A stretch of 64,000 nt of DNA from NCBI GenBank assembly GCA_013076295.1, contig RQOL01000905.1:1-64000 (forward strand), in the 5' to 3' direction. Shown in pieces: positions 1 through 12,100 of the stretch (position 1 is the stretch's first letter; each line of letters opens with the position of its first letter). Source of the DNA: Sanderia malayensis. Lineage: Eukaryota; Cnidaria; Scyphozoa; Semaeostomeae; Pelagiidae. The position numbers were made by a program, and so were the translations under genes. The notes beneath the pieces are model-generated. The model saw nothing but the letters and a program-made list of their open reading frames with translations. It did not search any database and had not been told where the DNA came from.

Positions 1-699
1 TGAAATAAATTGTACTTGTCAATACAATGCCAACATTTGAGCATACAAGAGAGACAACTTGATATCAAAATTAAGTTTTATGTGTAACATACCTTGCAAT
101 TACAACATCTGAACTCAATTTCTCTCTCTTCACGGCACATTTCTCTATAATCTTGTCTGGAAATTCCAGTTTCGCAGGTTCTGTGTTGCCATCTCTTGCA
201 AATGTCGCCTTCTATCGCCTCTTGCCTTGTTCTAACTTCATTATCACAAAATGCGCAAAATGAAGTTCGGTCAATGTGTCAAGACAGTTCGGCCAACTAA
301 CTTGGATGATTCAGCCAACATTTGTAACACGCAAAGCGTCACAATACGAAATTTATAAAACAAAACTGATCCCAATAAAAGCTTACTGTAAACGAGGTAA
401 GATCATGTGGATATATCATCAATGTATAGGAATTAAATTTTAAGGTTTACACTTCCTCCTATTGTTTTCAGGTCGTAGCTAATGTTTTCAGGAACTAATC
501 ATGCTTTATTGTTTTCAGGTGGTAGTTGAAAGTACCGCCATTGAACATTCATTTGTTGCAACAACGCAATTTACAGTCCCTGTCCAAGTGGAGGAATAGA
601 TGTTGCAGGTGGACCCGTTGCCTAACGTTCCAGGACATGATTTAGAAAGTGAAGAAGACTTCGACTGCAAACAAAATAAAATAATCCACGCCTAAATTG

Positions 700-1561
700 C
701 TGCAGTCGGGTCAAGAAAAGGAAGGCCGAGCGTGGTTGACCAGGGTGGTTACACATACAACTTGCGTCACACATGGCCCAGCGGAAAAGCTAAGTGGAGG
801 TGCAGTGTGCGAGGCAAAAACATTACATGTTACATGTGGATTGGCGTAACAGTGCAGCAAATTGGAGAAACTTTCACGAGGGGACCAAATGCACATATCC
901 ATCCCATCCCGGTCAATTAGGCAATGACAAAACGACGAAGCTTGTTGCTCAAGTTAAGTCACAGGCACGTGGCGACGGTTTTAAATCAACTGCTACTATT
1001 GTCGAAGAAGTCTGTGCAAGCAACGAAGCTTGCAGAAAGGTCCTAACCACCAACATCCAAGGCTGCTGTTCCCATTGGACGCAGGCAACATGAGGAAACG
1101 TCCACGAGATTGGCCCTAAGTTGCAATATATAAATGACAAGGCAATCCACAAATATATTCGTTTGCTGCTGATAGCTTTGCCATTTCTGCCAGTCGAGCA
1201 TATAGAAGAGACATTTGAATATCTAGCAGAGAAGGCTACGCCTGCTTTTCAACCTTTAATCGCCCACATCAGAAATACATCGATTGATTGCGACGTGTGG
1301 CGTGTGGTCATCGGCAACTTGGTCTTGGTCTTTCGTGAGCCTGTACGCACAAACAACGACATAAAAGCGTGGCACGATTCGAAATATGGAAGGGGGCAGA
1401 TTCAATTTTATATTTCGATTCCCTTTCTCTATAATGAGCCACGCTTAGCTTCTTTAGAAGCCAGGCTGGTGAAAGATGAAAAATTGGAACCGTATCAGAG
1501 GAAATCATCCAAGCCACTTCAAAACATTCATGACGTCATTAGCACGCTGACGTTTATCTAA
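700..1561 (+). pseudogene. Degenerate FLYWCH / MULE-transposase-like relic
   Basis: Two broken reading frames on the plus strand look like parts of one transposon-derived gene. Around 705-850 the frame gives a FLYWCH-type zinc-finger pattern: GGYTYNLRHTW, then KWRC, then a second Cys and a His-containing tail (HIHP). At 1121-1561 a 146-aa frame contains RTNNDIKAWH, which resembles the R-T-N-N-x-x-E/A-x-H motif near the C-terminus of MULE-derived FLYWCH proteins in animals. The DDE catalytic core between them is missing or unrecognisable, and the frames do not join. I infer an old, inactive Mutator-like remnant. A rapidly evolving host gene with unseen introns is the less likely alternative. 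Confidence 0.45.
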
Positions 1562-1829
1562 ATATATCCTCAGCGCTTCTAATGACTGGTGTAAAGAACA
1601 CTATAGTATGCAACACTTTGTAGAATTCTAAACGCAACAATGCAAAACAAATGGCTGAGCTTATCCAATTTATTCAATAAAATCATATAAAATCACCTGT
1701 TAAAAACTGGCCAATATTTATGGTTAACAACATTCACTACTACAACTAAAAATACTAACACATGTTTCAGATTTCAATTATATGCACCAAGTTTGCAAAT
1801 CACATTTATTTGGTTGAAAGTACATAGCC

Positions 1830-2978
1830 TCAAGCAGATGGATCAGCAACTCTGCCAATGAACAAGACACTTTTTGTTTCATTATGAATGATCATGAAAA
1901 GAAAAGGCTTGTTAACTTGTAGCTGCGTTGGTAGAGACATGAAATTCATGCCAATACCAGTAGCAGATGTTGCCTCTGTGCCTTCTTCATTAACTTCAAT
2001 GACAGCCTGGTGAACAGCACTTGAAACATAAAGATTTCTTGATCCACTAATTCCAGAAAGATCAGCGTTTTCTGTGAACAAGGCACTTATCCCAAGTTGT
2101 TTCAACTTCTCTTTCAAGTTTATCTTTTGTGAAACTTTGAAGCGTGGAAGAAAAACATCGATCGTCTCGGTTCTTGCTGACTGGACACTGTTGATCCAAC
2201 TTGAAATCAGTTTCAAATCAAGAGATGACTGTACTTGAGTTAGGCCATCTATTTCATGGGGTACCACTAGGATCATTCTGAAGGACTTTGAGGTGTATGG
2301 CAGTTCAAGAACATCACAATTCTTGCTTCTGTCAACAAAATATTTGTACTCATCTGTATGAAACATCATCTTAACTGGCACCTGTTTGGTTTTGGAAACA
2401 TGGAATATTGAATCATGTGTTGTAGTCTTGTCAAATGGTATGGCCCACTGTCCCTTGAAGTAGAGAGCATTGACAATAACAGCAGAGGTATCTTGATTAA
2501 TTTGGTCACTCGAGAAAAGGTCACGGATTTTCTGGTTTGTCTGCTTTGCAACCCATTCGTTCACTTCTGATGTTATTTTAGTGCTGTCCTTTCTGAAATC
2601 GGCCTGCTGAATGCTGACATGAAAGGATTTCAAGAAACTGCGATATGTTTCAAGCAGAGTGAGATCATTGTCAAGCCACATATTATTTGCTGACTTGATA
2701 GGACATTCAGAAGAAGTTGACGCACCATCAGCGAGATTACAAGAAGTCACATTTCCAGCTTCTGTCAGCAGAGCTTTTGCCAGCAGGGTATCATCTTTCT
2801 CTTCACCCCATTTGAGTGATTTCGATATTTCTTGAAGAGTTTTTCCTTTTGAGCCGGCGGCAACAAGAGCCAAAGCTGATGTAATGCTCAGAGGCGAACA
2901 AACCAAATTCGGATCCGCAGGAGGCACAATCAGGGTGCTGAACAACGAAATTGCCAATTGCCCACTAATGGCTGCCAT
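1830..2978 (-). CDS. Serpin, inhibitory, intracellular (clade B-like)
   Basis: Single-exon serine-protease-inhibitor gene. The frame is open to 3050, but the Met at 2978 (MAAISGQLAISLFSTL) gives 382 aa, the usual serpin core length, so I prefer it to the upstream Met. Family hallmarks are present: NPLVCSPLSI-type start (PNLVCSPLSITSALALVAAG), VNEWVAKQTNQKIRDLF, VNALYFKGQW, and C-terminal NKPFLFMIIHNETKSVLFIGR. The hinge EEGTEATSATG has small residues and Thr at P14, as in inhibitory serpins. Loop length matches alpha-1-antitrypsin, so P1-P1' reads Met-Ser, which predicts elastase- or chymotrypsin-like targets (inference). There is no signal peptide, so cytoplasmic or nuclear action is likely. 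A minus-strand AATAAA at 1805-1810 lies 19 bases past the stop. Confidence 0.93.
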   Translation of the reverse strand: MAAISGQLAISLFSTLIVPPADPNLVCSPLSITSALALVAAGSKGKTLQEISKSLKWGEEKDDTLLAKALLTEAGNVTSCNLADGASTSSECPIKSANNMWLDNDLTLLETYRSFLKSFHVSIQQADFRKDSTKITSEVNEWVAKQTNQKIRDLFSSDQINQDTSAVIVNALYFKGQWAIPFDKTTTHDSIFHVSKTKQVPVKMMFHTDEYKYFVDRSKNCDVLELPYTSKSFRMILVVPHEIDGLTQVQSSLDLKLISSWINSVQSARTETIDVFLPRFKVSQKINLKEKLKQLGISALFTENADLSGISGSRNLYVSSAVHQAVIEVNEEGTEATSATGIGMNFMSLPTQLQVNKPFLFMIIHNETKSVLFIGRVADPSA

Positions 2979-3134
2979 ACTCAAAACATTTATATATTCA
3001 ACGAGAAAGGGAAATCTGATCTGATCCACCCAAATTGACGGAAGCAGCAAAAAACTTTTTTGTTTCTTGCTTCAATATTTATTTATACTTGGAATTGTTT
3101 GAAACTGAGGCATTTTCAAAATGGCTGCGAACTT

Positions 3135-3262
3135 TTGGGAACTTGTTTACTTGGTTGGTGATCGATACCAATGAGCAAAAGGACCCTCACCGAAAAATTT
3201 TATGTCCGAGTTTTGTCGTAAAATTTCGAGCATTCGGTATTCGGTAGTGTGCCCCCGCGGTC
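3135..3262 (+). repeat. Inverted duplicate A, encoding an IDTNEQKD peptide
   Basis: About 60-100 bp, best conserved at 3150-3200, recurs in inverted orientation at 4785-4862. Both copies can encode IDTNEQKD followed by a basic stretch and then a stop codon after CGG. The rest of 3263-4780 contains no ORF that I recognise. Confidence 0.6.
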
Positions 3263-4761
3263 CGAACGACAATACAATAACATCACGATCACAACTAAAT
3301 GGACAGGATAGGACAGGCCTAAAAAGAGTTAAAGTTACGAAGCTGCACAAAGTTGGGAAGTTGGTTACTTTTTATTGACTCTTGCCAACGTGAAATGTAA
3401 AATATGTAATACGAAAAAACGTTCGTGTTACATATTGATAGAGATAGAGACGCAATTTGATAGAAAATAACAGTAACGCCTGAGCAAACTTACCAGCAGA
3501 GCATACTGGTTGCCGGGAAGTTTTTAACCTGCAGACTTCTGCAGGAATGCCCTACTTGCTTATTTAATATACTAGTTATTAGGTTTATTCTGACAGTGGG
3601 AGCATTTCCATTCAACATCTGTGTCATGGAATGCCTGACCTGGTATTCTCTCACACATCCTGTGATACCGATTCTGACATTGATTGCACTCTGCCATTTG
3701 CCTAGACAAAAACATAGCAAGCAAATGCTTATTTTAATGTCGCCAGGACAAGATTCAGGACAAGATTCAGATTCGACAAAATTCTATTTTCAAGCAATAA
3801 TTCAGGCATCTAATAGTGAATACAGCAAAACCAACCTAAAAATACCTGTTAGATATATCAATAAGGTTCAATATGAACCAAAAGTCGAAACTATATTCCA
3901 GGTAATCTTGAAGCATTAACAGCTCGTGTGTTGTGTTGTCAACTTACGCAACCCACAAGGCCGCGAACAATGGTCTCAAATCAAATAAATTGAAGTTATT
4001 TTTTAACAAATCATAAAATACCTATTAGATTTAGGAATGGGCTACAGTTTAAGCCCAAAACTGCAAAAATATTTCATGTTATAGCTTCGGAATTACAGCT
4101 CGTGTTTTGCCATGCACCATTACAAAACTTCATTTAGACCATAAACAATTACTTTCTGGACAAACAGTCCAGAATTTTTAAACCAATACTAAAATATCTG
4201 CGGGCAAATGATCCTGTTATTTTTACAAATAGCTCTCTAGGCAAGGAAAAATTTTGTTGTTGTAAACAATGACCCCCGTACGTGCAAATTAAAAATTTCC
4301 CACCACAACATACGCAATTTCCCTGTAGCTGCAGCAATGAGCCATTTTTAGCAACCAAAAACAGTGTGGATACCGCCAAAGTTTTGCAAAATTGCAAGCA
4401 TTTTATACTTTCAACTGCTTAGGGAACCATTTAATAGTATGAACAGAAGAAACCCCCATCATCCCAAAATAGTAAAATAGGTAACAAATAGACATTAGTG
4501 TCTGGACAAGAACAATTCAGACGTGTCTATTCATCATAACAATTTACATTTCTCCTCCCATATCATAGAGTCTTCGCAAGCTATCTTACCGATTTTAAAT
4601 GTTACGAAATTAGGTAGTTATATTATATGCATATTTACAAACATGCACATTTGCAAAATCAAGCAACGCACAAGACAAAATAACCGGAATTAAGTTTCCC
4701 GCCAAAAATCAACAACGACGATTATTATTTTCGGTGTGGACTCTTCGTATTCACGCCAACT

Positions 4762-4895
4762 TCGGGTCTACCGATAATCGTTTCCCGAGTACTTAGTTAA
4801 AAATTCTCGGCGAGCGTCCTTTTGCTCATTGGTATCGATCATCAACCTGTTTACTTCTTTTGCTAAATCTAATCCGACTGTATACTTGTGTGCAA
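4762..4895 (-). repeat. Inverted duplicate B, encoding an IDTNEQKD peptide
   Basis: Partner of the plus-strand copy near 3135-3262. The minus-strand frame reads KEVNRLMIDTNEQKDARRE, then FLTKYSGNDYR and a stop. This could be the terminal exon of an unidentified gene, or a transposon end. It lies only about 60 bases upstream of the SAC3-domain gene, so it may also be part of that gene's promoter or 5' UTR. I cannot name the protein. Confidence 0.45.
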
Positions 4896-4956
4896 TGCTA
4901 TGTACTAATTTTGTGCTAAGTAACATACCTGAGCTTCTTAAACATATTGAGGCGCT

Positions 4957-6027
4957 ATGGAGGCAACTTGCGACTATAATGTGGTTGGTCAGTGTCTTGA
5001 AATGTGTCCTAAATTGGAAAGACTCGAACGTGAGAAGAATAGGAGGCTTTCGATTTTCGAGACCATGCCACAGCCACACAGCGAGAAAGGTTCCCAGCCT
5101 AAAGCGAATCCACTTACCTGTGTTACAGAGTATTCAAGGTCTGCAGCAGGACGGAGGATCGATGTCAAAGCTCTCAGACCTGCCAAAATATTGATACGCA
5201 CCATGAACTTTCTTGTCGATGAGATCATTGACATTGAAAAGCATGGTAGAACTTGGATCGAAGTATACGACTTCGTGTCTGACAGAATTCGTGCAATTGT
5301 TCAGGAAATGATCATTCAGAGAATCGATGCTTGTACTTCAGTAGAGTTACTCCAGAAAGCTGTTCGATTTCACATTATATTTATGTATACCTTGCAAAGT
5401 GATGAAGGGTTTAATAGAAAGTTATGTTTTGAACAGTTATGTTCGTACCTTGCTTCGCTTTTGAAATTTTACGGTGGTAAATATGATTGTCGCTCATTTG
5501 CCAAATCAAGGGATGAATTCATTGGATATCAACTATTGATACATTTTCACTCAGACCAAGCACTGCAGTGTGCCCTAGCACACATTTCCACCTCAATTGT
5601 GGAAGCCCAACAGTCAACGAAGTTAAGATTTGCGAATTGCCACCAAAATTTTGTTTTGCTGTTTAGAATAGCTGAGAAACTTCCCTACATGTCATCTTGC
5701 TGCTTTTATCAACATGTGAATGCTTTACGTATCAGTGCATTTAGAATTATGGCTAATGCATATTCTGGCAAAAATATTCACTTTCCATTATCTAAATTAG
5801 TGGACTGGCTCAAATTTGATAGCCTTCAACATGCTCATGACTTTTGCAAGCAATTAGCAATTTCTATCATTGATGGATTTATATTATTTAACAAAAATAC
5901 AAAATTTCCTTCAGAAAGTCTTCGCAATATAGAAAAAGAATTTAATAGATCAGTGTGTCTTGTGGATGGAAAACAAAAACATTCCATTAGATATTATATT
6001 ATGAATAATGAGTCTGAGGAAAAGTAA
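4957..6027 (+). CDS. SAC3D1: SAC3/GANP-domain protein (SAC3D1-like)
   Basis: Single-exon gene of 356 aa. SAC3/GANP proteins act in TREX-2-type mRNA export complexes; SAC3D1 (SHD1) is linked to centrosomes and mitosis. The N-terminus has GQCLEMCPKLERLERE, the C-x-x-M-C-P signature that opens the SAC3 domain. It continues with VKALRPAKILIRTMNFLVDE (a P-A-form of the family's K-x-Y-x-R-S-x-A region), YDFVSDRIRAIVQEM (family: FVxDRxRxIRQD) and IDACTSVELLQKAVRFHI. The C-terminal half (HVNALRISAFRIMANAY, then PLSKLVDWL) matches the PCI-like end of the domain. Length is close to SAC3D1 and far shorter than GANP. AATAAA at 6087-6092. It converges on the ABHD11-like gene, with the two stop codons only 91 bases apart, so their 3' UTRs probably overlap. 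Confidence 0.9.
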   Translation: MEATCDYNVVGQCLEMCPKLERLEREKNRRLSIFETMPQPHSEKGSQPKANPLTCVTEYSRSAAGRRIDVKALRPAKILIRTMNFLVDEIIDIEKHGRTWIEVYDFVSDRIRAIVQEMIIQRIDACTSVELLQKAVRFHIIFMYTLQSDEGFNRKLCFEQLCSYLASLLKFYGGKYDCRSFAKSRDEFIGYQLLIHFHSDQALQCALAHISTSIVEAQQSTKLRFANCHQNFVLLFRIAEKLPYMSSCCFYQHVNALRISAFRIMANAYSGKNIHFPLSKLVDWLKFDSLQHAHDFCKQLAISIIDGFILFNKNTKFPSESLRNIEKEFNRSVCLVDGKQKHSIRYYIMNNESEEK

Positions 6028-6118
6028 AAATGTATTCATGTAAAAAATGTAATGTAAATTTATGGACATGCATGCAGATGTATTTAAATAAAGGTTAGAA
6101 GTATTTATGTTGACTATG

Positions 6119-8062
6119 TCAACTATTTATAAAATGTATTACTTTCTCCTTGAATCTTTCAGGCTGTTCAATGTGCACCCAATGTCCAGCATCTTTAATA
6201 TGACAGATTTTTGCATTTGGAAAAAACCTCAGTATTGCTGGGACCTCTTGTTCTCTGCAAAAGAATCAGTGAGATTAAAATGGTATTCACAATTTCTGGC
6301 AAATTGTGTGGCACCCACTGTGATATACTGCCAATTAACTTACGTAATATATCTCGAATTGGTGCCACCAATAAATAGTACTTCACCATTGTACTGCATT
6401 CCGTTAAAATCTGGAAAGTCTATCAAATCAGAAGTGTTTATTTTAAAGTAATTAAGATTAATTCTCCAGTTATAGCCATGCTGTGTCTTGATCAGATTTG
6501 TAAGAAGAAACTGTCGTACTCCAAAATGCTGAAAAGAAAGAAGGGAAAATACAGCACACATTTATTGTACCATAATTAAAAAGTTTCATGGAAATGAAAC
6601 GTTTGATTTTGATAAAAGAATCTGGTTTCGCCATGAGATGCAAAACAACTGAAAGGAAACTGGAAGGAAAGGGGCAATAAAGCAATTTGAGATGCTAAAA
6701 AGGATAAATTATTATAAACTGGTATACAATAAAACATTGCTTCCTGTGGCATGAAATGTGTAGATCTCAAAAAAGTAGGAGACATGCTAACCTAACCTTT
6801 ATATTGTTGGAGAGTGCGGCATCTGCATCTCTTTTGTCTTTTATTTTGCTCATGTCGACAACTGACATTGCTTCAATGCACTGACGGGCTTCTTCGGCAA
6901 GTAGTGTGACAGTGGGTGCCGAATCAACGACAATAAGCTTTTCAATCAGATCACTATTTTGCAATGCAGTAGATGCTACAACTTTGCCTGCCATGCTATG
7001 TCCCAGTAACACACAGCGTTGTATGGACAGTTTCTTCATTAAATGTGTTATATCATGAGTCATTGCAGCATAAGACATGACTGGGTGGTGTTCACTGTTA
7101 CCGTGATTACGCAAATCAAATGCTATCACCTAATCCACATGAGAACAATTTGGAAATTTAGAATTAGGTCACTCTGACACAGGAAATTAAAAACAGCTTA
7201 ATGGGTTGTGCAGGAAAAGACATAATGGAACATAATCTAATCAAACAGCGAGGAAGATGGTACTAAATCAACTTCTTCAATCTGCTGTGGTTCGCTAATA
7301 TTTGCAAGGTCCTGTTTTCTTCAGCTATATCACTAAAGAATGTGTATCACCAAGTATATTTACCAACCTCTCGACCAGTATCTTTTGCCATTGACTGAGC
7401 CATAGTATGCCAGTTGTCTTTGGAACCAAACATTGCATGTGCAATAAGAATAGGGGCACGTTTCTTGTCATTGTTGTCAGGATATATGCGATAGGAAATT
7501 CTTGGCAAGCTGAAGGGATGATAATGTCAAATTGAGGTTTCAGTACAAAGGTCAAATACACTTGTCTTAACTGGGTGGGTGGGTTGTGGCATCTAGCAGT
7601 GCATTGCATCTATACACAAACACAATTTGGATCATTTTTCTCTCCTGGCTGGGAGGAGGAGAGACAATTCTGAAAACTCGTGGATATTGATATTCTTAAT
7701 TTAACCTCTACTTTGTTTGTCTTGAAAGCATAAATATACTACACCCCTTTCCTAAGATCCTACAAAAGTGATACATTCTTAATCTTTTGTCGTGAGCATA
7801 GCCAGTTGCATGGCAATTGTGAAAACACTTCAAAATAACAACTTCCGGTACTTGTAAGGAAAAAAATAATTCTTCTTGTATATATAGAAAATGTGCATAA
7901 CACAACACAGGGCTAAATTGTTCCCAACATTACTTACCCATACAGTTTAATGTTCTCTGCTTCCGAGCTTTGTGAGAATTTATTGTTAAACAAGCCCCGA
8001 AGAGTTACAAGAAATGATGTTACGGGAAAAAATTTTTTAGGCTTGACGAATATGGTAGCCAT
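6119..8062 (-). CDS. ABHD11: ABHD11-like alpha/beta hydrolase, copy A (five exons)
   Basis: Reconstructed minus-strand exons: 7938-8062, 7368-7509, 6797-7129, 6344-6528 and 6119-6254. All introns are GT-AG and phases agree, giving 306 aa (human ABHD11 is about 315). Exon 1 starts MATIFVKPKKFF, basic and free of acidic residues, so probably a mitochondrial presequence. Exon 2 has LPRISYRIYP and HAMFGSKDNW; exon 3 IAFDLRNHGNS and the nucleophile elbow GHSMAGK; exon 5 the catalytic His in DAGHWVH. ABHD11 is a mitochondrial serine hydrolase that protects the 2-oxoglutarate dehydrogenase complex. Two positions differ from paralogue B: the oxyanion HG is HA, and GxSxG is GxSxA. That may change or weaken catalysis (inference). 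The stop is TGA at 6119-6121. Confidence 0.93.
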
Positions 8063-9158
8063 ATTCTTTTTGTTTGCCGGAAAATAGTAAATCCGGGGTC
8101 TTAATTGGTTTAAATGCAGTGCTGGGAAGAGGGGGGGTCAGGAGGGTCACTGACCCGGGGGCCCATAAATAATAACTCAATAAAAACAAAGAGAAGTAAT
8201 AGCTAAAGGGGAAATTTAGCATCAAAAATAGCCAAGAGCAGTTTCAGCAACCATCGTCATCAAAATTTTCTGGGGGAGCATTGCCCTGCTGGACTAGACC
8301 TCTAGAAGAGTTTGCATCCGGCGTACTTGCACGCCTTCGGCATGACTTGCTATTTATCTTTTGTCCTGGCCCAGGGTCCACAAATCCTCTCCGCGGCCCC
8401 GGTAAAATGAGCTATCTGGTGAGGGCTAAATCATAAGGGGGGGGCTTGCTAAAGTTTGGCAAAACAGTCGCAAACAGAAATTTAGTTAAAGTAAACTTTA
8501 AACCGGGGCTTACTCAAAGGGGATCGGGTTCACTATGGTCGAAATAAATAATTAGGTACTTCCACATGAATAAAAGGTCAATAAATTATTCTGCCTTCTC
8601 CAGGTTGGAAAGTGTGTATTTGCCTCTTCTTTTCACCATTGCATTTCAAACCCACCACCACTTTCTCTATTCTTTCACATCACGCAGACAACACAAAAAT
8701 TGCGAAATGGAAAACAGTTCAATTTAATTGCAAAAAGTAATACGAGAAGCTCCAACATGTTGATTTAATATCAAATCAAAATAAAACTATATATTCGATC
8801 GCAAATTCCAGCGATCATCATCAGAGTAATTCTAACGCTCATTGCAGTTAATGGTGTCACATCAAAACACTCGGAAAAAAGGTTTGAACCACTGACCCAA
8901 TTAATCGACAAATATCAGGCATATGAACAAAATCAGACAGAGCCATAAAGCATTAGATAAAGAGTTGACTCTAAATGTCGATTTTAATTACCGTGAGTTA
9001 GCATACATTAATTAATTATACAACACCGGTAAATAATTACTCAGTCACAGAGAAATTTTAGTCTCCAAGGTTATATCTTGGTTATAAAAATAGGCGGAAA
9101 TCACTGAAAGCTATTAACAGATTAAGATAATCCTAAAATTAAGCAAAAGATCCTAAAA
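8063..9158. other. Intergenic, transposon-like debris
   Basis: No coding frame recognised. G-rich tracts near 8110-8160 and 8435-8530 (ccggggcttactcaaagggg) resemble ends of short non-autonomous DNA transposons. A related phrase (aataagccctgggggctta) lies at 14576-14596 inside an intron of the next gene. 8540-9158 is plain AT-rich sequence. Confidence 0.4.
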
Positions 9159-12100
9159 CTAAAAGATGGTCTGGAGTGCATAAGAACAGACAGTTTCTTG
9201 AATTTTTAAATCATGATCAGAAATATCCAAAGCCTTCATATAACTATCAGCAGCCAATGATGGCTCATCAATAATTTCAAAACATTCACCTTCTTCTATC
9301 AATTTCTCATACTCCTCCAGTTTCTCAATATTCAATAAACATTTGCATGGCCTCCTATTGAATTCATCATTCCAATCATGTTCACCATTTGGACATTCAA
9401 ATCTTTTGGCTGCAATAAAACAATATCAACATATAATTCAATAGATTATTATGAAAAGCAGAATAATCAAAGTTATAATAACATAAAAATAAAAAATATG
9501 ATTCCCATACCTTGTGGAATAGATTTGGTTTCATTTTGCAAAGGTGAATCAAGCCACGTATGGCTTTCTTGTAACAATTGTACAGTATCTGCCATTGCAA
9601 AATCTTGAATGGAATCAGAAGGATCTTTGGATGGCTTGCCAGGACATCTTTTGTAAAATGGTTTATTCCAGACCCACAAAGGAGGGAGTGGATCGGGCTC
9701 AGAAATTGAAACAGTGTCAGCATCGTGCGCATCGATTGATGAATCGAATGACTTGATGGAATTGTCAAGTGACGAATTGTGTTGTTGCAGAATGCTTTTT
9801 CTCAAACTGCGTCTTGATTCACAAGCACCTCATCTTCAGATTCTGTTTCGTCACTAATGACTTCACAATTATTTAACTCAAGATCACGAAAATTTGGCTC
9901 ACAGTCGTAATTATTCACCTCTGGATTAGTGGTAGCGATTTCAAGATCGGAAGGTTCATCCATGGATTGGACATATCGGTTTTAGGATCACAAGAATCTA
10001 CTTTTAGATCAGAGCTCTCGAGATCAAGATCACAAGGACTCACCTTTGGATAAGAGCTGTCGACTTCAAGATTGTATAGATTCGTTCCTGAGTGAAGCAG
10101 GTTCATCCCTGGATCGTCATAATCTGATTGATTAATAACAGTGTCAGCTTCCATGGCTTCTAAATCAGTAACTGACAAACCACGGGCTTCATCTGAAAAT
10201 AAATCAATGTCCTCTCGCATTGGTTGTGTTGTGGCACTCGAACTTAAGCTTCTCCATTTATCAGAGACATCAAGAAACTCCAAATTTTTATCACATTCGC
10301 TTGAAGTATTTAAATTGATGTCCTCCTTAGCATCTGAATAATCACCAATCATGCTTGAAGTGCTGTTTTTTCCAGGTTTTGGAAAGGACGACTGTTCGCT
10401 CTCAAACTCTTCCTTTGATTCCAGATCACTTACATTCATACTTAAATCGCCTTTATCAATTTGATCACTTGACTTGATAACAATGGGACTGCAACCAACA
10501 TCAACAACATCAACATAATCATCAATCGATCCCACCGAATCATGCTGATAATAACTATCACGGGCTTCATCGGAAAATAAATCAATGTCCTCTCGTATTG
10601 GTTGTGTTGTTGCACTCAAACCTGAGCTTCTCGCCTTATCACAAATATCAGGAAACTCCAAATTTTTATCAGATTCGCCTGAAGTATTTAAATTGATGTC
10701 CTCCTTAGCATCTGAATAATCATCCATCATGCTTGAAGTGCCGCATTTTCGAGGTTTTGCAGAGGACGACTGTTCGCTCTCGAACTCTTCCTTTGATTCC
10801 AAATCACTTACATTCATACTTAAATCGCCTTTATCAATTTGATCACTTGATTTGATAACAATGGGACTGCAGCCAGCATCAACAACATCAACATAATCAT
10901 CAAGCGATCCCACCGAATCATGCTGATAATAACTATCACGGGCTTCATCTGAAAACAAATCAATGTCCTCTTGTATTGGTTGTGTTGTTGTACTCGAACT
11001 TAAGCTTCTCGCTTTATCAGAGATATCAGGAAACTCCAAATTTTTATCACATTCGCTTGAAGTATTTAAATTGATATCCTCCTTAGCATCTGAATAATCA
11101 TCCATCATGTTTGAAGTGCCGTTTTCTTGAGGTTTTGGAGAGGACGATTGTTCACTCTCGAACTCTTTCTTTGACTCCAAATCACTTACATTCATACTTA
11201 AATCGCGTTTATCAATTTGATCACTTGATTTGATAACAATGGGACTGTGGCCAGCATCAACAACATCCGCACAATCATCAATCGATCGCACCGAATCATG
11301 TTGATCATCACTATCATCATCATCAATCAATATTGTCTCTGGTATTACAGAAATATCATCATATATTTCAGTGACATTCGAAACCACAGGTTCGCAAATC
11401 GAGTCCCTGAAAAAAAATTCGATTTCAAGAAAATTATCCTCCTGTACTTCTCATTACGAAATCAACTTGCACTGCATGACAAAACAGGCTTCACTTACCT
11501 TGCAAGTATTATGTTATTTTTATCTTCAACAGTTCCGATGTCATCCACTACCTGAAAGCAAAAACCTTCGATTACCATAGAAAAAATTAGAGGTGTAAGA
11601 AGTTGCATAAATTTGGGTATAACTTCTTCATGGGTGTCTGTGAGTGTGGTATGGTAAAAAATGCCATGGTTTACCTCCTCTACAGATGAACATTTTGTTG
11701 GATCTGTTGAAGACTTCTTCAATACTTTTTCATTGAGACACAACTCTGATAATTCAGCACAAATATTCTTTTCTGATAACACCAATTCCTCTGCCCTTTT
11801 GGCTAAAGTTCAGCATTGATAGATATGAATGATTAACGTACATGATTGAATGGTGGAAGAAATCTCGTCAGTAAAAATAGACCCCAAATTGTTAAAAAAC
11901 GGACACTCAAATCTGTGTCAATGACATTTTATCAATTTCAATTAATTTTGCAGCCCAATGGGCATTGATTGCCATACGTAATTATTGAAAACCAATTGAC
12001 ATACCCTTTCAATGATTTCTACGTCCGTGCTGTGATCATTATCATTATCAATCGTAACAGCCTCTTTTGAGTACAAAAGACAGTGATCACTGATGCCATA

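Noticed and set aside
3596..3919. 107-aa plus-strand ORF
   Set aside because: No family motif, low-complexity composition, no promoter or splice context; overlaps an equally long minus frame.
9473..9805. Separate small gene on the minus strand
   Set aside because: It continues the ERCC6L-like large exon after a frame break, and its donor at 9511 joins in phase to the last exon.
10141..10341. Plus-strand ORF opposite the ERCC6L-like exon
   Set aside because: Shadow of the minus-strand repeat-coding exon.
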